Assembly (NCBI GenBank): GCA_028015205.1
Contig: JAPWFG010000020.1
Location: forward strand, 2,852,001 to 2,916,000
Direction: 5' to 3'
Length of the DNA stretch: 64,000 nucleotides
From: Mytilisepta virgata
Lineage: Eukaryota; Mollusca; Bivalvia; Mytilida; Mytilidae
The notes beneath the pieces were generated by a model. The model saw only the letters and a program-made list of their open reading frames with translations, had not been told where the DNA came from and did not search any database. Both the position numbers and the translations under genes were made by a program. Numbering within the stretch: position 1 is the first letter of the stretch; each line of letters starts with the position of its first letter. Positions 52,904 to 61,130 of this stretch are shown in pieces.

Positions 52904-55068
52904 TCCAAGAGAAATAACATTAGGATACACATATTTCAAATAAGTTTTCATTAAGTTGTCAATTGGCAGCAAACTGAGTTTTCTTTCACCACTGATTTGG
53001 ACCTACCCTGGCACAACCGCTTGCCCTACTAATAACTGAAATTTTTTGTTGGAAAACCAAAGCAAAAATTATTTTCTGCTTTATTTTATATTCCAGGCGT
53101 AATATATCTGTTACAATTAGATAATCAACATGGAATTCTCACTACAAAAATTTCTAAAAAATCTCTAATTACCAACAATTACAATAACGAGACTTATAAC
53201 GTTTTTTCACGCCTCAAAAGCTCAGAACTGCCACATATAATCTTTATTTTCATAGGATCTAATAACTCTAATTGACAAAGTTATAAAACATGAAAATAAA
53301 ATGACAATTTAAAAGCCAATTTGACTGAAAACTGCTAAAAATCAATTCTTCTTGTAATTAATTACCTGCCGTCTGTAAACAGCTATTTGGTTTTTCGGAA
53401 GTCCTCATGAATATAAATTATGATTGTGATTTTTTGATTATTCAAATCTCATATCAATTTGTAAGCTCTAATTAACCATATCTAGTATGATCAGTGTTTC
53501 TAATCTAATTATTTTGACCAAGTTCTCTCTAGTACAAGTCCATATCCAAATAGTATTACATTAGCATAAAAATTAGAAAAAAAGTTGGGTACTAACAAAA
53601 TCTAGAAAGAAGGAGCATGAAAACTAAAACCTAATTTAAATGAATATATAAAATATATGGAAAGTATCAGTCAGACACGGTTGGCCATCCCATGGAAATA
53701 TAAAATATATGGAAACTATCAGTTAGAGACCATCCTGTTGGAAATATAAAATATATGAAAAGTATCAGTCAGACACCATCCCATAGGAAATATAAAATAT
53801 ATGGCTATCAGTTAGACACCATCCTGTTGGAAATATAAAATATATGAAAAGTATCAGTCAGACACCATCCCATAGGAAATATAAAATATATGGCTATCAG
53901 TTAGACACCATCCCATAGGAAATATAAAATATATGGCTATCAGTTAGACTCCATCCTGTTGGAAATATAAAATATATGGAAAGTATCAGTCAGACACCAT
54001 CCCATAGGAAATATAAAATATATGGAAACTATCAGTCAGACACCATCCTGTTGGAAATATAAAATATATGGAAATTATCAGTCAGACACCATCTGCTGGA
54101 AATATAAAATATATGGAAATTATCAGTCAGACACCATCCGCTGGAAATATAAAATATATGGAAAGTATCAGTCAGACACCATCCCATAGGAAATATAAAA
54201 TATATGGAAAGTATTAGTCAGACATCATCCTATAGGAAATATAAAATATATGGAAATTATCAATCAGACACCATCCCATAGGAAATATAAAATATATGGA
54301 AATTATCAGTCAGACACCATCCGCTGGAAATATAAAATATATGGAAATTACCAGTCAGACACCATCCCGCTGGAAATATAAAATATATGGAAAGTATCAG
54401 TCAGACACCATCCCATAGGAAATATAAAATATATGGAAAGTATCAGTCAGACACCATCCCTTAGGAAATATAAAATATATGGAAACTATCAGTCAGACAC
54501 CATCCCTTAGGAAATATAAAATATATGGAAACTATCAGTCAGACACCATCCCTTAGGAAATATAAAATATATGGAAACTATCAGTCAGACACCATCCCTT
54601 AGGAAATATAAAATATATGGAAACTATCAGTCAGACACCATCGCATAGGAAATATAAAATATATGGAAAGTTTCAGTCAGACACCATCCCATAAGAAATA
54701 TGAAATATATGGAAAGTTTCAGTCAGACCCCATCCTATAGGAAATATAAAATATATGGAAAGTATCAGTCAGACCCCATCCTATAGGAAATATAAAATAT
54801 ATGGAAACTATCAGTCAGACACCATCGAATAGGAAATATAAAATATATGGAAAGTATCAGTCAGACCCCATCCTATAGGAAATATAAAATATATGGAAAC
54901 TATCAGTCAGACACCATTGCATAGGAAATATAAAATATATGGAAAGTTTCAGTCAGACCCCATGCTATAGGAAATATAAAATATATGGAAAGTTTCAGTC
55001 AGACACCATCCCATAGAAAATATAAAATATATGGAAAGTTTCAGTCAGACACCATCCCATAGGAAATA

Positions 55069-55093
55069 TACTGAACCGCAAAAGAAACGTCGC
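55069..55093 (+). repeat. left terminal inverted repeat of the Tc1 element
   Basis: 25 bp, identical to the complement of 56586-56610. Confidence 0.95.
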
Positions 55094-55325
55094 TTTTTCA
55101 AAATGTTAGCAAAATTCAAAATAAATATTAATTAATGATTTTTATATAATCAGTATTACGATTACATCACGAGGTAAGATTAAATTACCTGTGAATTAAA
55201 TTTTCGGCTGAATAATTTTCAGTTGATATCGTAGAGCGACCGTACCTAAAACCGCTCGTGGGACACACTTGGCGGTAAATTTTCTTAAATCTTAAATGTT
55301 CGTGAAATTCACGCTCCTTTATGGG

Positions 55326-55333
55326 TATAAAAG
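55326..55333 (+). promoter_or_regulatory. TATA box of the transposase gene
   Basis: TATAAAAG followed by GGCCGG, 48 bp before the ATG at 55381. A TCAGT initiator-like motif lies at 55361-55365. The TATA box lies after an upstream in-frame ATG (55321), which therefore would not be in the transcript. Confidence 0.6.
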
Positions 55334-55380
55334 GCCGGAGAAAATTAAAGAGTGTTAGTATCAGTGTTGACACAGAAGCT

Positions 55381-56418
55381 ATGCCACGTCTGACTCCACA
55401 ACAGAGAGAACAGGCCATTGGTCGATTGGATGCTGGGCAATCTGCCAGAGTTATTGCCAACGACTTAAACTGTGCTGTTCGAACAATTGAACGTCTACGG
55501 ACATGGTACAATGCAACAAACAGCACAAATGACCGTCCACGGAGTGGTAGACCCCAAGTCACTACCCCTAGGCAGAATAGAGGCATTGTTCGTCACCATT
55601 TGATGAATCGGTTCACCCCAGCTGCCGAAACTGCCAGAAACACTGTTGGAACATATGGACGACCCATAAGTGATGATACGGTTCGTCGGCGATTAGCTGC
55701 TAGAAACATGAGATGTCGCCGTCCAGCAAGAGGACCTATTCTTACTCCTCGACACCGTCAAGCTCGTCTTCAGTGGGCCACTCAGCGACAGAATTGGCGA
55801 AATCGACAATGGCATAACATCATCTTCTCTGACGAAAGCCGTTACTGCATTTCAACAGCCGATGGCAGAACCAGAGTGTGGAGAAGACGCGGGGAACGTT
55901 ACGAAGACAGCTGCATTCTGGAAACAGACGCGTGGGGAGGACCTAGCATCATGGTATGGGGTGGAATCGGCCTTAACGTTAAACTTGGTCCAGTCATCTT
56001 TCAGAACCTTGGCCCAGGCAGAGGAAATGGCGTAACAGCTGCCCGTTACATCGACCAAGTCTTGACACCCCATGTTCAGCCCCATTTCGCACGTCATCAA
56101 AACAAGACTTTCCAACAGGACAATGCACGTGCGCATACCGCAAGAGCCACAAGAGACTTCCTACAGCAGAATAACATTAATGTTATGGATTGGCCGGCTT
56201 TGAGTCCAGATTTAAACCCTATTGAACATTTATGGGACGAAGTTCAAAGACGGTTGAATAATGAGCAGCCAAGTCCGACAACTGCAGCTGAACTTTCACA
56301 AGCGTTTCAGAGAGTATGGGCACATATTCCGATGGCGTTTATTAATCGGCTCATCAACTGCATGTACCGAAGATGTGCCGCAGTAATTGGTGCCGGTGGA
56401 GGACATACACGTTATTAA
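55381..56418 (+). CDS. Tc1-like DD34E transposase (345 aa)
   Basis: Cut-and-paste transposase that binds the terminal repeats and inserts at TA. The start is placed at 55381 (MPRLTPQQREQAIGRL), because this is the usual start in such proteins and the TATA box at 55326 excludes the ATG at 55321. Residues about 5-45 form a first helix-turn-helix, GRP (about 56-58) is the AT-hook-like linker and about 65-110 a second HTH. The catalytic triad is Asp151 (FSDES), Asp247 (QQDNARAH) and Glu282 (NPIEHLW), with 34 residues between the last two. Length fits the family (about 340 aa). The frame has no stop or shift and its GC content is higher than that of the host intron, as expected of a recent arrival. 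Confidence 0.95.
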   Translation: MPRLTPQQREQAIGRLDAGQSARVIANDLNCAVRTIERLRTWYNATNSTNDRPRSGRPQVTTPRQNRGIVRHHLMNRFTPAAETARNTVGTYGRPISDDTVRRRLAARNMRCRRPARGPILTPRHRQARLQWATQRQNWRNRQWHNIIFSDESRYCISTADGRTRVWRRRGERYEDSCILETDAWGGPSIMVWGGIGLNVKLGPVIFQNLGPGRGNGVTAARYIDQVLTPHVQPHFARHQNKTFQQDNARAHTARATRDFLQQNNINVMDWPALSPDLNPIEHLWDEVQRRLNNEQPSPTTAAELSQAFQRVWAHIPMAFINRLINCMYRRCAAVIGAGGGHTRY

Positions 56419-56556
56419 CGGACGTGGGAGCACAGCATTGAAAACATGTGACGTTGCGACAATTGTGACGTTTTTGTGAACATTGTAACCAAAAGACTGT
56501 AAATCATTCATTAAATTTTGTAAAAATTAATTTAAAATATATAAATGTCACTTTGA

Positions 56557-56562
56557 AATAAA
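56557..56562 (+). other. poly(A) signal of the transposase gene
   Basis: AATAAA, 139 bp after the stop codon and just inside the right terminal repeat. Confidence 0.55.
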
Positions 56563-56585
56563 TGTATGTGAACATGTCATTTTGT

Positions 56586-56610
56586 GCGACGTTTCTTTTG
56601 CGGTTCAGTA
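56586..56610 (-). repeat. right terminal inverted repeat of the Tc1 element
   Basis: 25 bp, pairs without mismatch with 55069-55093; followed by the duplicated TA. Confidence 0.95.
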
Positions 56611-57260
56611 TATAAAATATATGGAAAGTTTCAGTCAGACACCATCCCATAGGAAATATAAAATATATGGAAAGTTTCAGTCAGACACCATCCCATAGGA
56701 TTGAAGAAGAAGAAAAATTATATTATCTAGGGGATTGTTAGTGTAGCCTTCATTGTTAAAAGCCACACCAAAAGACAAGCACTAATTTATGGCACCAAAA
56801 ACCAAAAACAATGTACATATTTATTTGTACATGAAAAAATATTATTTAAAGAAAACTGATATAAGCTGGTAATTAAAACCTTACAATATAACCAGCTCAA
56901 TTCTATCATAAAACTTTGGGGCTATTGTTTTGGTTTTAACATTTTTATCCTTGATCAGCAACAAGAAATCAAAATTAAAGGAAATACGGTTAATTACTGC
57001 ATCATTTTTTGTATTTTATTTTTTAACTAGTTTCACCTACCACTGTCCAGTGTCTGTACTATTTCAGACTATCCTGACTCTCTGTTGTGTTTGTGTTTGG
57101 TGCTCTTTTTATGTAATATTTTTGTCTGTTGTGTGGCATTGTATTAATGGAACATCATTGTTGGCCTTTCATTGTTATCCATTTCATTATTTTTTTTTGT
57201 AGCATTGGGAGACAATTGTTTTGTATTTTAATCTTTGCTTTCCTAAGTATCTATACTTAC

Positions 57261-57322
57261 TTTCCAATGGTTTCATACAATTCATAGACATCATCAAACA
57301 GTACTTCTTCATCTGAAGACAT
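57261..57322 (-). CDS. CASK: CASK coding exon 1 (start codon exon)
   Basis: The ATG is at 57322-57320 and the exon encodes 20 residues beginning MSSDEEVLFDDVYELYETIG, followed by two bases (AA) of a split Lys codon. This aligns with the vertebrate CASK start ([20 protein letters not shown]) with one extra residue. The donor is a consensus GTAAGTAT immediately downstream on the minus strand. The ATG context (ACTAAAGATG) has A at -3. The segment forms the start of the kinase N-lobe, just before the glycine-rich loop. It is the only ATG upstream in frame that agrees with the family start. Confidence 0.92.
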
Positions 57323-57336
57323 CTTTAGTGTACCTC
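57323..57336 (-). other. CASK: probable 5' UTR segment with upstream splice acceptor
   Basis: Reading on the minus strand, a pyrimidine-rich TTTTAATTCTAG precedes GAGGTACACTAAAG and then the ATG. This looks like a 3' splice site 14 nt before the start codon, so the 5' UTR is probably split and the promoter lies farther upstream (higher coordinates). If transcription instead begins nearby, the AG is fortuitous. No TATA box or CpG-rich block was seen next to it. Confidence 0.4.
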
Positions 57337-57814
57337 CTAGAATTAAAACAATACAGTATGCTTTAAAAAGTTATAAAAATCTATAGTGGGAAAAGGTCTT
57401 AGATATATAAATACTAACAAATGAAGTTTACCACCAAATTCAATATAGAAATACTATGCAGTTGTACTTGGGAGGTTTACAAAGACTTAAAAGCAATCAA
57501 AAGAATTGGTTGTACTAATGTACTACATGTAGGTTCACCCATTTATTCAATCAAATCCAAAATCCTTATATTTTCCTATCTACTATAACATAATTCTGTA
57601 ATTCTGTGATTAAAATATCAAAGGCATAATAAAGTTATTTTTCATTGACATTTAACAGTATTTTATCACTTCAGCAGTTGTGTGGTTTTTTTTTTTAAAT
57701 AAATATATAAAAAATTCCTCACATTTTTTGTACTGACTGCTGCCTGATGGTTAAGTTGAAAAGATTAAATTAGGGTGTTTTTTTGTACACTCATAACAAT
57801 TTTTCATGGCCGAT

Positions 57815-58062
57815 TGTTCTTTTTAGTTGGGCTTTAACCTGTTTTTGGCACATTTTGGCTATTTCGTGGCGGCCAGTTTTTACTGGTGGTGGAAGCCAGA
57901 GTACCAGGAGAACCACCGACCTTCAGAAGGAAAATTGGCAATTGAGATCGAAGTCAAACACACCCCACAACAGGTGAGATTCAAACTCACAAACTCAATG
58001 TTGACAGGCTAGTGATCATTAGTAGTCATGAACTACCTATTCCACTTGGCCACCAAGGCCCC
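57815..58062 (-). mobile_element. tRNA-derived SINE, family A, 12-bp target duplication
   Basis: Antisense copy from TTTTTAGTTGGGCTTTAACC to CCACTTGGCCACCAAGGCCCC. Flanked by TTCATGGCCGAT (57803-57814) and TTCATGGCTGAT (58063-58074), one mismatch. Confidence 0.9.
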
Positions 58063-58571
58063 TTCATGGCTGATATTGTATGTTTTATTCAAAAGTTGAC
58101 AAACATACACATATGCATCTCCTTCAGAAGGAAAACAGTTTCTAAGTGGAGTACACTGAGTTGGTGAAATACCAGAATGAAGGAAAATTTGATATTTCAC
58201 CCATGAACAAGTGTGATATTTCACTCCAGGAAGTAACATAACAATAGGTGTCAACAACACCGTTTCTATACAAACATTGACACATACTAACATAAAAAAC
58301 ATATTCCTTTGTATTTCCTTATCAAAATTTGAAAATGTTAATGGAATAAACAGAATAACTAATCTTGAAATTCCAATATCAAAAATCTACATCTCATGAC
58401 AGAAGAACACTTGAAAGTCACTCATGAGCTGTGCCCTTTTTCCTGAATTAATGTGTTATTCAGTCACTTGTTGTAGATTTCAGAAATTTCCAAGATTAGT
58501 TATACTATAATCATTCAAGCTTTTTGTTGCCAGGAAGGTCAACAATCACAGACAAATAAGTAAACAACATC

Positions 58572-58837
58572 GGGGCCTCGGTGGCCGAGTGGTCTAGGTA
58601 GTTCGTCATGACTACTACTGATCACTAGCCTGTCAACGCTGGGGTTGTGAGTTCGAATCTCACCTGTGGCGGGGTGTGTTCGACTCTGATCTTAATTGAC
58701 AAGGATTGCCAATTTTCCTACCGAAGGTCGGTGGTTCTCTCCGGGTACTCCGGCTCCCTCCACCAATAAAAACTGGCCGCCGCAAAATGGCCAAAATGTG
58801 CCGAAAACGGCGTTAAACCCCAACTAAACAAACAAAC
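58572..58837 (+). mobile_element. tRNA-derived SINE, family A (reference-quality copy)
   Basis: Full-length 266-bp element on the + strand. Head GGGGCCTCGGTGGCCGAGTG; box A about 58581-58598 (GTGGCCGAGTGGTCTAGG); box B about 58643-58662 (GGTTGTGAGTTCGAATCTCA), a Ser/Leu-like tRNA derivative. Then a core (GGTCGGTGGTTCTCTCCGGG, CACCAATAAAAACTGGCCG) and tail GGCGTTAAACCCCAACTAAA with (CAAA)n. Exact 13-bp target duplication AGTAAACAACATC at 58559-58571 and 58838-58850. The intact boxes and duplication mark it as the youngest copy here. It is not a tRNA gene. Likely one of the molluscan SINE groups (V-SINE or MetaSINE type), not assigned further. Confidence 0.95.
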
Positions 58838-60689
58838 AGTAAACAACATCCATCCTCGAAAATAACACGAAGTGAATAAAATACAATCTGGCAGTATATG
58901 ATATTTATATATACATATAGAGAATAATACATGGCAAAATCTGTATCACTCCTAGATTTCAATATCAGCCCAACGGATGATACGGCGTGTGATAGGGATT
59001 TTGACATGTTTTAAACGCTTTATCTTATATTTCAACAGTGGTGAAGAATTTTTTTCTGGTCACATGACCAATATCATCGATATCATCATGGTAGAAAATA
59101 CAGCTGACAATGTTCTGTCAGTATCGTACATGCAATTTTCCTTTATTTAGTATAAGTATATGATAAATATATATATATAAATACTATATGTTGTAATGAT
59201 TTGGCCTTACAACAGAGAAAAAATAATATTTTAAACAGAAAAATGTGATCTTTGATTGGATAAAGGAATTTGCCTTTCATGGGAGGTAAAACTGCACTAC
59301 AACAGGTTAATACATAAGAGATCTGGCCCAATAAGACAGGTGGCAGTATGACCTTTCATAATATCGAAGTATTTACTTATAAGACTTTAGAAGAACTTTT
59401 TAAGTTAAGAGTTGTTCATTCAGTAATTATGTATCAATAATTTATAATTGTTAAATTAATGGTATTTATTTATTCTTTTTAACCAAGATGTGATCCAAAT
59501 ACATTTCAGGGTTCTAAATACACATAGTTTGAGTTGTCTCCTTTGTGCAAAAAAAAAATGTTACAGAAAGTCCAGTTCATCCTTGCATATGTTTATTTAT
59601 GCATTGATAACCAAAATCAATTTAATTTTTCTTCAATCTTTCTAATGAAAGTAATTTCAATAAAATATTATATCATGAAATTTTACACATATTTTTGTTG
59701 TTCAATGCATAAAAATCAGTTGTAGGTTGAAAAGAAACTCAATTCATTTAGAAGTGATTTAATGCTGGTAATGATCTAATGTTTATTTGCTCCTCATATA
59801 AAACAGAACAGAATTTCATCCAAATTTATCTAAAATCCAAAAACTTAGATTGTTATAATGACAATATAATAAAACACCAAATATATGAGAGTACTAGTTC
59901 TCCTGTTGAACATATGATACAAATTTCACAAAATACATGTTTAGTTTTTTATGTAATATTAATTCTTTTCAAACTTGCACTTTTCCGACTAGAACTACTG
60001 CATTTTAAAAACCAAAGAAAATCACACTTACCAATGTCAAAAAACCATAAACCTCTATCAAAATGCTAAAACAATGTATCAATTTTTCCAGTCACATCAA
60101 AAATAAGGAAAGTCAAGTCAATCATTGATTTGTCCTAAGCATATATGTCCAGTAAAGAGATAGTTCCATTAGTTAATAACTAAAATCACGGTTTTCCATA
60201 GTATGAATCAAACACAAGCAATAAACATTCTGATATTATTATTTGTCAATCTACAGAAATCCACAGTTTTCTGTTAATATAAATACATTGGGGATATTTT
60301 TATTGTGCTATAATTATACTTTTGACATGAACTGTTATTTGATTGTCGATTAACTAACACAAATTTATCCAGGTTATTAAATAAATTAGCCAATTATAAT
60401 GCTTCCAAATCACAAGCATTGCTTTCATTCAATGTAAAATGGAACATAATTACACATCATAATGGTGAAACCGAAAGTAATAGGTAAAACCTTTTTTTTC
60501 AAACAGTTTTGTATCATTTGTCAATACCTTGTTAGCACAGAGATAAATTGATATTTAATGTATCAAATTACATCTGAAATTTAAACAGAAATGTTATTTC
60601 TCATGAATCTTCTCTTTTTCTCTATAATTATATATTAACATTTAACAAGCATTCTGAGAATATTGCTCAGCAATACAATGTCCCCTACC

Positions 60690-61130
60690 GGCTAGAGCTG
60701 TGAGAAAACACACCATATGATCCTTGACTATGTGAATCAGATGCAGATGTATGGACAAGGTGATTCCTAAAAATCCTGAAACTATGTTTGCAAGGGGTAC
60801 AATAATTCAAACTTGATCTATAGCTCATCATTATAAGCTCACATACCAAAAATAAGATCAGTTGGTAAAAAGGTTTGCAAAAACATTCCAGGAAACTAAC
60901 ATTTAGGCAATAATTTCTATTTCCAAGACCAATAACTCTCACACAAATTATCAAATCAGCATAAAACTCAAACATTATAAGCTCATCCCAAAATTAAGAT
61001 CAGTTGGTTAAACAGTTTCTGAAAAAATTCTGGAAAACTGTAGTGTGATTGATAGGATGGACGACAGATGCACTGACGGATGGACAGACTGCAAACCTAT
61101 TGTCCCTTTGGCATTGCCGCTAGGGGACTA
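60690..61130 (+). repeat. two-unit degenerate repeat with terminal hairpin
   Basis: CATTATAAGCTCA..CC.AAAATAAGATCAGTTGGT occurs at about 60829 and 60973. GACGGATGGACAGACTGC leads to a GTCCC/GGGAC hairpin at 61101-61127. Confidence 0.55.

Larger units (their letters stand above)
55069..56610 (+). mobile_element. intact Tc1-family transposon (1542 bp)
   Basis: Terminal inverted repeats of 25 bp are identical (55069-55093 and 56586-56610; TACTGAACCGC...AACGTCGC) and flanked by TA at 55067-55068 and 56611-56612. It encodes one full DD34E transposase with no internal stop, its own TATA box and a poly(A) signal. Insertion broke a GGAAATATAAAATATATGG unit of the minisatellite at its first TA. Identical ends and an open reading frame suggest a young, perhaps active copy. 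Confidence 0.95.
53646..56700. repeat. 46-bp minisatellite, about 33 units, split by a transposon
   Basis: The unit AGGAAATATAAAATATATGG followed by AAACTATCAGTCAGACACCATCCCTT is repeated from about 53646 to 55068 and resumes at 56611-56700. I counted about 31 copies of the TATAAAATATATG core before the transposon, one split by it, and one after. A few units are shorter (ATGGCTATCAG type, lacking AAA.). Unit variants include CCTGTTGG, CCGCTGG, CCCTTAGG and CCTATAGG, in local runs. Short identical runs point to recent local duplication. Confidence 0.93.
37076..57260 (-). other. CASK intron between exons 1 and 2 (20.2 kb)
   Basis: Most repeat-dense part of the gene. Contents in order: long mytilid repeat copy 1, SINEs at 39930, 40470 and 43035, a 79-bp duplication (42500-42660), a 146-bp ERE array (45150-45735), a repeat at 47800-48860 with a nested SINE, a degenerate repeat (49190-49760), a two-unit repeat (51060-51485), long mytilid repeat copy 2 with a nested SINE, and a minisatellite with a Tc1 transposon. 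About 43500-45150 and 45740-47800 hold only AT-rich sequence. Confidence 0.8.

Noticed and set aside
53646..55068. CRISPR-like array
   Set aside because: The repeats are head-to-tail without unique spacers, in animal DNA; this is a minisatellite.
55321..55380. Upstream ATG giving a 365-aa transposase
   Set aside because: The TATA box lies after it, and the family usually starts with MPRLT-like sequence at 55381.
55185..55586. 133-codon minus-strand open frame over the transposon
   Set aside because: It is antisense to the transposase gene and its 5' region, a shadow frame.
57090..57200. Similarity of this stretch to 34390-34500 as a shared element
   Set aside because: Some words (CTCTCTGTTGT, GGTGCTCTTTTT, TCATTGTTG.CCTTTC) are shared, but the match is too broken in AT-rich DNA to call without an alignment.
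58572..58680. Functional tRNA gene (Ser/Leu-like)
   Set aside because: Box A and B are present, but the unit is the head of a SINE with a core, tail and target duplication, and the cloverleaf is not convincing.
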